Source of the DNA: Dipteris shenzhenensis
Taxonomy: Eukaryota; Polypodiophyta; Polypodiopsida; Gleicheniales
Length of the DNA stretch: 64,000 nucleotides
NCBI GenBank assembly: GCA_047967505.1
Contig: CM106539.1
Direction: 5' to 3' (one strand)
Both the position numbers and the translations under genes were made by a program. Below, one piece after another: positions 1 to 10,906 of the stretch. The notes below the pieces were generated by a model that saw only the letters and a program-made list of their open reading frames with translations, was not told where the DNA came from and ran no database searches. How positions within the stretch are numbered: the first letter of the stretch is position 1; each line of letters starts with the position of its first letter.

Positions 1-765
1 GGATTGGACATGCTGTCCAAATATGAAATGACAGGCTGTAAGCCTATTTCAGTTCCTTTGGAGCAGAATGTGAAGCTAAGCGCAGATGCAGGTGAGCTTC
101 TGGAAGACCCTACTATGTACAAGCGCATAGTAGGAAGTTTGATTTATATGACTATTACCAGGCCAGATTTGAGCTATGCTGTTGGATTGGTAAGTCAGTT
201 TATGTAGGCTCCAAGGAAACCACATTTGGATGCAGCTAGACGCATACTTAGGTATGTGAAGTCCACATTGCAGTATGGACTATTTTATGAGGCTGGGGTT
301 CAGATACAGTTGCATGGATACACTGATGCTGATTGGGCTGGTAGTATTTCTAATAGACAATCTACCAATGGATATGTGTTCTCTTTTGGGAGTGCCGTAG
401 TCACTTGGAGCAACAAGAAACAACCTACAGTTGCCTTGTCGAGCACAGAGGCTGAGTACAGGGGTGCAACAATGGTTGCATGTGAGGTAGCTTGGTTGCA
501 TAAGCTACTTTATGATATGCATGGGCTAGTTGTCATTTATGGTGACAACATGAGCAATATACACTTGGCAAATAACCCAGTCTATCATGCTAGAACAAAG
601 CACATTGAGGTGCATTATCACTATGTGCGGGAGAAGGTTTTACTAGGTCTTATTGATCTAGTTTATGTCAGCATAGAGGATCAAGTAGCCAACATATTCA
701 CAAAGGCATTGGGCGCAGAGAAACTGCCCAAGTTTAGAGACCTGCTTGGTGTGCATTGGGATTGA
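1..765 (+). pseudogene. Ty1/copia pol 3' part: end of reverse transcriptase plus RNase H
   Basis: The reading frame enters from outside the window and runs to 765 in one frame, interrupted by a single TAG at 205-207. It shows the copia RT C-terminal region (VGSLIYMTITRPDLSYA) and RNase H motifs: YTDADWAGS with an Asp, SSTEAEYRG with a Glu, and a GDNMSNIHLA block. The TAG lies where the sister copy at 53.8 kb (minus strand) reads CAG for Gln, so it is a C-to-T change in a CHG context. The product would be the polyprotein that copies element RNA into DNA. The frame ends just before a polypurine tract and an LTR, the normal order for the 3' end of a copia element. The 5' part lies outside the window. 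It is inactive as read. Confidence 0.9.
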
Positions 766-778
766 GCTCGAGGGGGAG

Positions 779-1130
779 TGTTGAGATATCGAGCTCCACT
801 CCTAATATGCCAGGGTGACCGTTGTGCATTTATGTCACCGACTTGTTAGCTGCAGGTGTGGTTGGTACACCGCCCATGAATAATAGCTGGATGACAGCTA
901 TCCTTATGTACTCTAGTTCATGGCTTAGTTAGTATGCCACCTTAGTTAGCTGAGTTTGGTTTGAGACCCACATATAGGGTTCTTCTATTTCTTTGTACAA
1001 GTGTTCTTTTGGCTTTCACAACTAAGAAGAGGAAAACTGTTTTCAGCCTCCACCTTTGTGTATATTACCCCATTGTGTATGTGAGAAAGCTGCAAGTGAG
1101 ATTCCTTCCTTCTCTCCCACTATCTTCACA
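779..1130 (+). repeat. 3' LTR of the first copia element
   Basis: The LTR begins TGTTGAGATATCGAG directly after a polypurine tract (AGGGGGAG) and ends TATCTTCACA, giving the TG...CA termini of LTR elements. It is about 352 bp and closely matches, in opposite orientation, the two LTRs at 52900-53257 and 59477-59816, so all belong to one family. The next bases (TTATT from 1131) would be the right copy of a 5-bp target duplication; the left copy is outside the window. The host sequence is gypsy RT on the minus strand. Confidence 0.9.
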
Positions 1131-1407
1131 TTATTAGCCTTTGAATCTCCTCTCTTACGATTATTGTGTACTTGGGATTTATCGGCGAGTAGGGTCTCTG
1201 CCTAATTGGGATGGCATCCTCTAACATAGGAATGGTTTGCAACAATTCTAGTGGCTTGCCCTTCATATCTGTGTACTTCCAAGCAAAGCAATCTTTGTAT
1301 TCTAGGAGGAGTGAGACTAAAGCCTCCTCTTGTTCATGGGTGAGGTAATCAGCAATATATGCCACTTGAGGTTCAAACCCTTTTGGTGCAAGGGTCACCT
1401 TCTTCAC
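1131..1407 (-). pseudogene. Ty3/gypsy reverse transcriptase N-terminal fragment
   Basis: Minus-strand translation gives LLLEYKDCFAWKYTDMKG, then IPIRQRPYSPINPKY and REEIQRLI, the typical start of a plant gypsy RT. The fragment stops where the copia LTR is inserted, directly after the EEIQRLI helix. It is the 3'-most visible piece of the minus-strand gypsy element whose protease lies at about 2080-2400 and whose gag lies further right, beyond the large DNA transposon. The rest of pol would lie left of the window or beyond the inserted copia element. Confidence 0.85.
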
Positions 1408-2079
1408 TTTAGCGGTGGGGATAACCTTGATTAGTTGCCTTCTTCTGCCAACTTCTTGGCCTACTGGTTGAGGATCTTATGATCTCGAATGGTATAGGCC
1501 TTGTAGTGGGGGGAACCTATCTTAACTCTTCCTTATCATCATCCTCCTCCATCTCTATCATTGGTTGAGCTTGCTTCCTGGTGGGATTGTCTTGGATTTT
1601 GGACTTAGGGGATTAGGTCTTGTAGGATTGCTCCTTCTTTGCACTAATGGAGCCTATCAGAGCCATGATTACATTAAATCTAGATCCCCATTTTGAAAAA
1701 AAATTCATGGTGGGCAATAGTGGGAGGTCTAACTTTACCTTCATTTCTATCCTACTGACTTTATGAGGCTTAAGCATATTGAACATCTGGAGTGGGACCA
1801 CCACTTCCTACCTCTCTAGTTAAGGGGGTAGTTAATTGGAAACCTATTGTCTCATAGACATATATTGTGGCAAGGATGTGCGAGAACTTGGGCTCAGGGA
1901 GTGTTATGTACCAAAGATCATCCTTGTCCTCACCTTCATTCTTGGCATTGCAATCTTGGACTAGATTCACAGATGCCAACCTCTGCATGGTATGAAACTC
2001 TACAACAAACAAATGTCTAGTGATGGGGTGAGCCTTCCACGTGTAGAGATCGACTCTTATTATTTCCTCATCCTTTCTT

Positions 2080-2400
2080 AGATAAATATTGTTTGAGTGC
2101 TAGTCATGGACCAAGCCTGAGATGTGTAGGAAAGGTCTTCCCAATATGGCTTCGTACCCTGGTTGTTTGCTAGCGTTCACCATTACCACGAATCATACTA
2201 GGTAGGTGAAGTCCAATACCTTAAACTTGATGACCAATGAGCACTCAAATTGGCCAGGACATGCCACCATTGGCTAGCTTCATCACTAGGGAGGTCTCCT
2301 CCATGTTAGGTTTACCCCATTTCTCCAAACATTGTTTAGTGACTACATTCACTCTGGCTCCTCCAGCAAGTATGGCCTCAATATTTTTGTTATGGTAGGA
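2080..2400 (-). pseudogene. Ty3/gypsy aspartic protease region, degenerate
   Basis: The minus strand reads GGARVNVVTKQCLEKWGK followed by METSLV-like and KLANGG segments, resembling the retropepsin-like domain between gag and RT in plant gypsy elements. The residue before GGA is Ala instead of the expected catalytic Asp, so the protease would be dead. Downstream the frame shifts and stops repeatedly, and 1408-2080 contains only scattered linker-like sequence. Position between gag and RT on the same strand supports the assignment; sequence similarity alone is moderate. Confidence 0.6.
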
Positions 2401-2489
2401 AATGGGGAGCACAGCATTGGTGTTGTCGCTCTCATAATATGGCCTAGCTTGTTGACTGGTACCATTGGGAGATCTTGAGTGTCCTTTGG

Positions 2490-3294
2490 ATTTTTTGATA
2501 TGGTTGGGTTAGCTGACTCGAGAGGCTATTTGCTCATTCATCCAATCCGAGAGGTCCCTCCAAAGCATTGTAATTCCTTGCAATAATGCCACTATGGGCA
2601 TCTTGGGCTTAGTGGATAAGAAAGAGGCCAAATTGCAATGTCTCAAGGACCAGGGGTGACCAAGGGTGGTGGGTTCCGTGCCCATTGAGACTGCTTCCCC
2701 AAAACCATAGTACATGTCATCCTCCTCCTTTAGTCACTGCAAGGCTGGGTCCTTCAAACATCCTTTGCATTAACGTGGACCCCTCTATCGAAGGACTAGG
2801 CACTTCCTCTTCTTGCACCCTTTTCTGATACTTCAAAATATTTCAAAGCCTGAAAGGTTATCAAATGGCCAAGGTGTATCGTTTCAGTCCTTTTATTGTC
2901 CTTGAGATTTTGCTCAAACTTATCTTGGCACTCACGTACCAAGTTTATGCTTTGATTAGGCACTACTTCTCTACCATAGGATCGGGGAAGGTTCCACTGT
3001 ATTTGGGTGTCGTACTTGTAGCCTTGCCTTGGGCCATTACTGGCCAATTGACTTCCTTATATGGTTGGGTTCGTTAACTTCCTAGGGAAAGGGTTTTGCA
3101 TGAAGAAGATGAGGTGGATGGATGTATCCTCATTTGGACCATCCTGAATGACCACTTGGTCTGGTCCTTTCCCTATTCTAGTGGCCTTTTGCGCTATTGA
3201 ATGCGTAGATTGAGATGCCTCTTTTAATTTGGACATGGAGGTCTTATCTCTCTTAGAGCCTTGGCCTACATCCTTGTAATTACATTCAACATTA
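2490..3294 (-). pseudogene. Ty3/gypsy gag-pol linker region, left part
   Basis: Minus-strand open stretches occur at 2509-2715 and 2796-3047, with several stops and frame changes between them. Nearest the transposon boundary the frame reads NVITR then AKALRDK after one stop, a pattern common downstream of gag in plant gypsy elements. The reading continues on the other side of the 11.7-kb insertion (15018 onward), which shows that this is one element split in two. No complete domain can be drawn. It is non-functional. Confidence 0.55.
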
Positions 3295-3321
3295 GGGAAA
3301 AAGGGAACTCATTTTGGGGCC
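3295..3321 (+). repeat. Left terminal inverted repeat
   Basis: This 27-bp end starts GGGAAAAAGGGAACTC and ends GGGGCC. It matches the reverse complement of 14991-15017 at all but one position (A versus G at position 13). Similarity fades in the next ten bases. The preceding TA at 3293-3294 is the likely target duplication. Confidence 0.9.
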
Positions 3322-3690
3322 CTGTAAGAAATTCACTATTTTTTGATTTATTTCTCTCCTAAAAGACCTCAAAAATAGTAAAATACGGAAACGTGGCTCA
3401 GATTTGTCAGTAAGGACTACAGAACTGTCAATTCAAAAAGGAATAAGATAATCTTTTGTCTGACTAACACGATTTTGTATTAAATATCCTCTTAGATTTT
3501 TTTTTGTTTACCAAAGATTCCGCATCTCTTTGGCCGACGTGTGCAGGTCTTTCATTAAGAGTCCATCACTGAACTTAGTGATTGCAAGTTTTCAAAATAT
3601 TCACATGGATACCGCCACACTTCCACGATTCATGTTACAAAATGACTATGAGATTGAAAAACAAACTTCGCAACCTGAGGAGCACAAAAA
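3322..3690. other. Transposon left subterminal region and gene A leader
   Basis: This 370-bp AT-rich stretch lies between the left inverted repeat and the gene A start codon. Short open frames here overlap gene A in another frame and show no family features. It probably contains the promoter and 5' leader of gene A and any subterminal transposase-binding sites, but I cannot point to a specific motif. Confidence 0.4.
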
Positions 3691-6414
3691 ATGGCCGATA
3701 CTAGTGAGTCACTATCTGAGAAGAAGCGATTACACCATCTTCACATCGACTTGGAAGAACAATATGCTCCAGCACAAAAAAGACGAAAGGATACGGTGCT
3801 GAATGCTCAACAGCGGGAAAATATGAGAAGAGAAGGGCTTCAACATATTGACTTATGGTGTGATGGAAGCATATATCCAAAATGTCAAGTAAAAAACTCT
3901 ACACCTCCATTTGTCAATCCCACCACATTACTGAGGTTTGCCGGCGATGGACAAAATGGACTTCTTGGTTATATTTCAGCGCAGTCTGCATTTGCGGAAA
4001 CGTATAAAATGATGTACCTACAAGAAAAGGGGGCCAAGATGGAGGAGATAGCCATTCGTGCAAAATTGGAGCAGCAGTTGCAGAATGAAATTGAGGAGCA
4101 TTCAAAGAGTAAAAAAGAGTTGACAAGAGCAAGAAAGAAGAGAACCGTGCTTGGAGATAGACAACGTAGCAGGAAGATTAAAAACATTGCAAATTTGAAG
4201 GCTGGGACTGGTGGATGCAAGTGACGAATTCAAGAAGCAAGGTTAGATTGAAATTTATCATTTTGTATACTCAAAAAGGCTCTCTTCCAGACTATATCTA
4301 TTTCGTTGATTGTCGCAAAATAAGAATGGAGGTGTTGAATAATATAGTCATATTGTGTTGTTATTACAGGAAATTATTGGAGCCTGCAAAAGAAAATATG
4401 GACCCGAACCTTCTTCCTGTTAAACAAATGAAAGGATTGCTTTCTTGCGGTGTAGCAAAAGGTTTGATTGAAGAAAAAAAACACAAAACAGTCAAACGCA
4501 ATGTTGTAGAGGACTTTGTATCCAATAATCAAGTTGATGGCACTATAATCGAAGAGGCTCTTGATGTTAGTGGAGTTAGCAGGAAGGGATATAGTTCGAT
4601 TTTCCATGCGATATCCTCAACTTTGAAAGATCAAAGGATCAAACGAGTTTTACTGCCAAATCCAGCAACCGTGTGGAGGATAAGAGGTCATTTGAATGAA
4701 AGTATAGATGAATTTATTGGGCAATATATCCATATTGAAGAAATATTTCATGGTGTTAAAGGAACCACTGTGTATGATCCTTGGAACAATATATTTTTAG
4801 ATCTGCAACAACTTCAAAAAAGAATGGTCGAGTTTTATGGAATAACATTTGAGGAGTGCAAAGGCATTTTGAAATTTGTTATCAAACTAGATGAGTGTGA
4901 GGTTGTAAAGGAAAAGAAAATGGAAAGAGTTACTATTACATTGATGAATGGAGCGATTGATACATCATTGACTGAAGCGAGTTCGAAGTATTTTAGTGTG
5001 CAGTCAGAGAAACACATATGGTGGTTAGGCTCGTTCCAGGTATGATCATGGGTTGTTTTATACTTGATTTTGGTCATTGTTTTCAAATCTGATATAGTAA
5101 TACTTTTGTTTTCTATAATCTCACAGGTGAAGACCGAAGACCATGAAACACTAGATTGGGTGTTTCATCACATGGAAATACCAACAATAATCAAAAGACA
5201 AGTGCAAGGCGAGAATCTCCATGTTGCCGGAAAAGGTGATTTTCAAGTGGAGTGGCACATGGCCGGGGATCTTAAAACACTTAAGTGCATGTATAACATT
5301 AGTAAAGGAGGCAACTCAAAGTCTCCTTGTCTTTACTGCAAAGAATCAGCTCAAGTAATAAATTCAAAATGGTGGAAGAGAGCACCTAATAGAGATAAAG
5401 TTGACCCTGACTTCAAGGCCATTCTGGACATTCCACTATGTAATGTTCACATCTGCACATTGCATGGTCTATGTCGAATTATTGAGAAATTGGTATTTTT
5501 ATATATTGGATTTGCTTGGAAACTCCATCCCGAAAAAAATAGAAAGGATGCTCTTCAAGCATTGGAAAAAGTGTTATCCGATATAGCTCTGCATGGAGGA
5601 GATGTTCAAATCACAAAGGATTTTAAAAAGTCTACCAATGGCAAGGAGGTACCAATCAAGCCCTCTATTGGTGGTGTTAAGGCAAGAAGATTCTTGTCTC
5701 GACCCAAACACAGTAAGCAAGGCAAGGTAGAGCAGTTTCAAAGATTAATTATGGATTGTGGAAGCAAGTCCATAATGCTGTGAAAGATCATGAGGCAGAT
5801 GGGGAAGCACGAAATAGGAAGGCAGAGGTGTGGAGGTCTCTTGATCAACTCTTCATGTTCTGTGACAAAGTAACATGGACAAAGAGTGATTACAAGAACT
5901 TTGAGGAGGCAATTAAACATTTTGGAAAGTCAATGAAAGACGCGTGGACAACCTGCAATATAACTCACTACATGGTAAGGTTATGTCTTTTTCTTTTACT
6001 TAAGTGTGATCTTCTTTTTTTTTATTACTTACTATGCATTCTTATGTCTTACAGCATATCATATACAACCACCTTCCCTATTTTGTCAAAAAGTATGGAT
6101 GCCCAGCTATTTGGTCTACCCAAGGCATGGAGAAGTCTCACTACATGGCACGTAATACATTTTTTAGACACACACAACACTATGGAGGGGTGAATAGTCT
6201 GAAGGAAGTCTTCCAATGGTTTTACCGAGGCATACTACAGAGGCTGCATGCTAAAAGAAAAGTTGCTAGCTCTAAAATCAAGCTTTCTTTTCTTCTAGCC
6301 CAAAAGCAAAGACGAAGACAAGCTCTAGACAATTCAATTGCAGCAGAGAGACATAGACAATGGAGGGAATCGAAGATATTTAGAAACCATAAATGGACAA
6401 GTAAACATGAATAG
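3691..6414 (+). pseudogene. Gene A: candidate DDE-type transposase, four exons, one frameshift
   Basis: Exons are 3691-4220, 4370-5039, 5127-5974 and 6055-6414; the introns (149, 87 and 80 bp) are GT-AG and phase-compatible. About 802 residues result if one 1-nt shift near 5750-5757 is allowed for. Visible blocks: a basic coiled-coil-prone N-terminus (about 110-175); VIKLDEC (Asp about 351) before a beta-strand-rich segment; AGDLKTLKCMYN (Asp about 448) followed by PCLYC, a possible zinc pair (about 468); a TLHGLCRIIEKL helix (about 512); and WSTQGMEKSHYMAR (Glu about 709). The Asp, Asp and Glu order with a Cys/His insertion suggests an RNase H-fold transposase, which is inference. The layout recalls uncharacterised transposon-like proteins of many eukaryotes. 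As the largest conserved-looking gene inside inverted repeats, it is the best candidate for the enzyme moving the element. Confidence 0.7.
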
Positions 6415-6737
6415 GACTCATTTGTAACTTATTGGTGTTATGTCCACATGTTTTCAAACTCATTCAATAGAAATTTTTTTAGTGGAACAAGTGACTCTTG
6501 GTGTTATGCATGAAAAAAATTTCAATGTGAAACATATGATCTGAACTTAATACAATTTGTTTACAATTTCAATATATTGTTCATTTAATATTTAACGACA
6601 CCACTCTATGTAAATGTACAAATCATTTCATCATCAACTTATTAATCATTTATACAAGATCATACCAGATATCAAAGACTTTATACAAATCAGTTCAAAT
6701 TTAATATAATGTTTGTGCTATATTCGATGACTAAATC
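6415..6737. other. A-B convergent intergenic region
   Basis: This 323-bp AT-rich spacer separates the 3' ends of genes A and B. It presumably contains both 3' untranslated regions and polyadenylation signals. No ORF or repeat stands out. Confidence 0.4.
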
Positions 6738-8655
6738 CTATTTCTCCCAGGGCCTGCCGATCGGAACTCTCTTTTTGATCTTGATTGGAGTCTTTTTCTT
6801 CTTTATTGGCTTGACGTCGACTGTCTCTTTATCCTTTTCTTTAGCTCTCTCCACCTGTTCCTCTTCTTGGACTGTGTGGCCTGATGCAATCATGGGTGGC
6901 TCTCGAAACCTTACGAGCTGGTGTTTTCCATAGCCCTCTAGATATTTGGGGTCCTTAACACCACATGCTAATGCATAAGAAGTGTAAGACAAAAAGTAAG
7001 CGGCCCTAGAGGCCTGCTTATTCACATAATCTCCAAATATATCTATGGCAGACAACCTCTCTATCAAAATGATCTTTTCCTTTTGCCATGAAAGAGCATG
7101 TCCACCTAAAGCCCTAGACAAACATTTTAGGAAGTAAACAATGGCTTCTCCATTGTTGCTCAACTGCCTATGGTAAATCAAGATCTTGGCACTGCCTAGA
7201 TCATGAATATAATGAGCTAGGCCTGACATTTTGCGAAACCCAACTTGCCTGCTTCCACTTGATCTCTGGAGGAATGTGTCATCCTCAATTTGTAGCTGCA
7301 ACATATCAAAGGATTGGAGTGAGACAATACACAACCTACAAAACTAAAGTTAAGCATAAGTCAAAGTATATGATTTGAAGTACCTTCTCATTTTCATCAG
7401 CAGCAAGCAGTTCATCTTTCCAAAGATTTATCCCTCTCCCTTCTTGTCCAGCCTCTTCTCTAGTCTTTTCTATGTATAGTGCTGAGAGATTCATAGCTTC
7501 CTGTGTGAGCTGGAAGGCAGCTTCATCTGGCTCTTGGAACTTTTCAGCCTCTTTGAAACAAAATGAAAGGGCCTCTACAGGATCAAACATTGTTTCCAAA
7601 GCCAGTAGTGAATGGTCATCCTCTATGCCAACCTCCTTGTCAAGCCTTGAAGCCTGGGCAATAAGGGAAATGGCATAGTCCTCCCTCAAATCAAACATAC
7701 ACTCTATATCATGGAGGAAAACATAATCCTTTCCACCAATCAACACACCTGGAAGCATGGGCACTGCATAGTTGCTGCTCTGAACATCAAAATCTTCAAC
7801 TGGCTCTGCTCCCCTCAGAGTTTTTTTCCTCAGTTGAACAAGGTCAAGAGCAGCCACTTGCAGCCCCTCATCCTGAAGGTTGATATCTTCTTCTTGCTCT
7901 GCCATTTCAGAGACCAAAGAAACATCCTCCTTTTCAGAAGCTTCAGATGTGTCTTCTTCTTCTGTTTCCTGCCCTTGTTCATCCAAAGACTCCTGACTGA
8001 AGACAATGTACATAAGAAATGCCATGCTCTCCTCCAGCACTTTGCACTTTCTGGTGTGCAAAGTACAGTTGAATTTATAGTGATCAGGCACGTTGTCAAA
8101 TCTTCTGTTCACATGGTACCTCAGCCTGTCATTGGAGACAATATGATTAAGGTGCACAAAAACCTTTTCACCTCCCACAATTCTTCCTGCCTCTGTCAGT
8201 TCTTTGAAGGCATCCCAATAGTCTGAAAGAAAATCTTTGTGCTGCTCCAGTACAGAGCTCATTGTGAACTCCATGTTGAAAATACTATGGTATAAATGGA
8301 AGTTACTCTGAGCCTTGCATTTGTGAAGAAACTCAAATAGGAGCAAATCTGGAGAACTGTCCTCTTCTGGTTCCATTTGTTTTTTGATGGAAGAATCAGC
8401 ACTCTGCTCCAGCCTCTTCTTTTTGCCTGTTCAAAAACTTATATACTATGAATTCTATATGCTGACATATGCAATCAGTGAATGCATTGTATATCACCAG
8501 ATAATTCCTTCATGACATCTCATCACTCACCTGGTGATTGCTGTGGTCTAATTATAGCAGCAGAAAAGTCCAGCTTCCTCTTGAAAGGTGGGGCCTGGGA
8601 GCCAGCTGTTCCAAAACAAAAACATTTCTCATCATCAAGGAAGATTTCCACAGGG
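6738..8655 (-). CDS. Gene B: transposon-encoded nuclear-type protein of unknown function
   Basis: Minus-strand exons are 8655-8531, 8426-7384 and 7295-6738. The two introns are GT-AG; the 88-bp one is phase 0 and the other splits a Gly codon. The first exon opens at a possible acceptor (CTTTAG at 8656), so the true N-terminus is not found; about 574 residues are visible. It contains basic clusters like nuclear signals (KRKLDF, GKKKRLE), a middle segment FNCTLHTRKCKVLEESMAFL, a very acidic stretch around EEEDTSEASEKED, a domain around DLREDYAISLIAQASRLDKE, and a lysine-rich tail (KPIKKKKTPIKIKKR). I recognise no family. It is transcribed away from gene C across the palindrome-rich spacer and converges on gene A. 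A DNA-binding accessory protein of the element is plausible but unproven. No stop interrupts the visible exons. Confidence 0.65.
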
Positions 8656-8706
8656 CTAAAGATAGCAAATTAATGAGGTAGAAGTGAGAAACAAATAATA
8701 CACAAG

Positions 8707-9188
8707 AATTTGCAGCAAAATGCGATATGGGCTGTTTAGAGAATTGTAAACCACTCTCCTCGCATTTTGTTGCAAATTCTCAAATTCTGTTCATGTGCAT
8801 GTCAAATCAAGAACTTGGTTCATCTCAGTGATTCCTGGACACTATGATCTCATATGCAAGAGAAATAATGGAATGAGTGAAACTATTCATGAGGAATGTG
8901 TCAACAACAGGAATTTGCAGCAAAATGCGATATGGGCTGTTTAGAGAACTATAAACCACTCTCCTCGCATTTTGTTGCAAATTCTCAAGTTCTGTTCATG
9001 TGCATGTCAAATCAAGCACTTGGTTCATTTCAATGATTCCTGGACACTATGATCTCATATGCAAGAGAAATAATGGAATGAGTGAAAATTTTCATGAGCA
9101 AGGAGTCCACAACAGGAATTTGCAGCAAAATGCGATATGGGCTGTTTAGAGAATTCTAAACCACTCTCCTCGCATTTTGTTGCAAATT
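8707..9188. repeat. Three 205-bp tandem repeats each with a long palindrome (left set)
   Basis: Palindromes lie at 8707-8778, 8912-8983 and 9117-9188, exactly 205 bp apart. Each has the left arm AATTTGCAGCAAAATGCGA and the right arm TCGCATTTTGTTGCAAATT, 19 bp with one mismatch, and an inner pair GTTTA...TAAAC in the loop. The bases between palindromes are also repeated (for example TCATGTGCATGTCAAATCAA), so the whole 205-bp unit was duplicated. Confidence 0.92.
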
Positions 9189-9630
9189 TCTTGTTTCTAT
9201 TCATATCAACCTACAATCTAATTTCTGGGTGATTTACCACATTGTGGAAGAAGGATGGAGCTGAGTGAAGACATTGGGACATCAAAAATCCAATGGATGG
9301 AAGAAATAAATGTTGAAAAACATTGAAACCAAACTAGAACTCTGACCTTTTTTTTCCTTTTCCATGCTGATTGAGTTGCACTGGTAAATCTCCTGCTCTT
9401 TCTCTAGCTTGAACTTTGCACTCTAGGTAACCTGGAGATCTGGTAGTATTGTCTTCAGGCAGGTTGCAGTCTGGATGGAGTGTGTTGGGTAGGAAAGGAT
9501 CAAAGAGAAAGGATCAGGAGAGAGTCGTGGCAGGGATGAGAGATTGGAATCTAGGGGAGGGAAAAGTGGTTGTGGTATTGATGATGAAATCATGAATGGC
9601 ACAAGTTCCAAGGAATAAAGTGTACTTTCA

Positions 9631-9705
9631 CACGTGCCAAATTTCAAACTCCAAGAGATCTGGGTCCCATCCACACGTGTGAAAAACGACTAGATTCCAC
9701 ACGTG
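9631..9705. promoter_or_regulatory. Cluster of three CACGTG (G-box) motifs
   Basis: CACGTG occurs at 9631-9636, 9674-9679 and 9700-9705, within 75 bp and near the centre of the divergent spacer; the last two lie in the symmetric context CACACGTGTG or CCACACGTGTGG. G-boxes bind plant bHLH and bZIP factors. Three in a short span between divergent genes suggests a regulatory role, inferred from position and motif only. Confidence 0.5.
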
Positions 9706-10135
9706 TGGGATTTAGTGATTCTTTAATTCTATTTGCACTTCTTTGTGGTATCCTGTTTTAGAACTCTTGCCCTCCAGTCTCTGCTCTCTTGCCTCCCTAC
9801 CTCCATAATCTGCAGCATCAGCATCTTGTCCAGCAGCACAGAATCATCCTCAGCACAGATTACTCCTCAGCAGCAGAGCACATCCACAGATAGATTCCAG
9901 GTTAGTAACAATGGGTTCTCCCCTTAGTCTCTGCAATCTTTTTGCCTAAAATAGAAAAAATACATACTGTATGGAAATGCATAGACTCAAACCAAGACAG
10001 AGAAATCACTGTAGGAATGCAGATCTTCAAGTGTGATATTTGCATGTGATCTTCTTGCATAACCTCCATTCATACTGTATTTGGTTGGAGAAACATAGAA
10101 ATCACTGTAGGAGTGCACCAGCATGTCATTTAAAA

Positions 10136-10800
10136 AATTTGCAGCAAAATGCGATGTGGACCTGTTTGAAATTCCAAACTGCTCATATCGCATTTTATTG
10201 CAAATTTCTCTATTTGGCTTCTTCCACCCCTGTGATTGCCTTCTCTTTGTGAGAACATGTTCTGGTTTTTTGACTTCCATAGCTGTAATCTTCTTGCATA
10301 AACTCCATTCATACTGTATTTGGCTGGAGAGACAAAGAAATCATTGTAGAAGTTCACCAGCATGTCATTTCAGAAATTTGCAGCAAAATGCGATGTGAAC
10401 CTGTTTGAAATTCCAAACTGCTCATATCGCATTTTATTGCAAATTTCTCTATTTGGCTTCTTCCACCCCTATGATTGCCTTTTCTTTGTGAGAATATGTC
10501 TGGTTTTGTGACTCCCCTTAGTCTCTGCAATCTTCTTGCCTAAAATAGAAAAATTACATCTTGTATGGAAATGCATAGGCTCAAACCAAGACAGAGAAAT
10601 CACTGAAGGAATGCAGATCTTCAAGTGTGATATTTGCATGTGATCTTCTTGCATGACCTCCATTCATACTGTATTTGGTTGGAGAAACATAGAAATCACT
10701 GTAGGAGTGCACCAGCATTTCATTTAAAAAATTTGCAGCAAAATGCGATGTGGACCTGTTTGAAATTCCAAACTGCTCATATCGCATTTTATTGCAAATT
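10136..10800. repeat. Three long palindromes (right set)
   Basis: Palindromes lie at 10136-10206, 10375-10445 and 10730-10800. The left arm is the same as in the left set (AATTTGCAGCAAAATGCGA); the right arm is TCGCATTTTATTGCAAATT with two mismatches; the inner pair is GTTTG...CAAAC. The first and third are part of a duplication of about 345 bp with an offset of 594 bp (from about 9921 and 10515). The last palindrome ends 106 bp before the gene C start codon. Confidence 0.92.
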
Positions 10801-10906
10801 TCTCTATTTGGCTTCTTCCACCCCTGTGATTGCCTTTTCTTTGTTAGAACATGTTCTTCATGTCTGTGATCTCTTTCCAATCCTTTGTATGCAGTTTTTC
10901 AGAGTG

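Larger units (their letters stand above)
8656..10906. promoter_or_regulatory. Divergent B-C spacer with palindromic repeats and CACGTG boxes
   Basis: This 2.2-kb region between the divergent genes B and C holds six copies of a large imperfect palindrome (three on each side) and three CACGTG motifs in the middle. The left half is a 205-bp tandem repeat; the right half contains a duplication with an offset of 594 bp. The short open frames here are made by the repeats and are not believable genes, although an undetected 5' exon of B could lie here. A bidirectional promoter, or a site for element-encoded proteins, is the simplest reading. Confidence 0.6.

Noticed and set aside
3290-3300. TTAGGG at the left end of the transposon, like a telomere repeat
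   Set aside because: It occurs once only and arises from the target TA plus the GGG end of the inverted repeat.
5705-5760. A further small intron in gene A instead of a frameshift
   Set aside because: Available GT and AG sites would give introns of under 30 nt, shorter than any in the element.
10040-10663. Several 64-99-residue ORFs on both strands in the B-C spacer
   Set aside because: They are translations of the palindrome-bearing repeats, recur with each copy, and show no domain.
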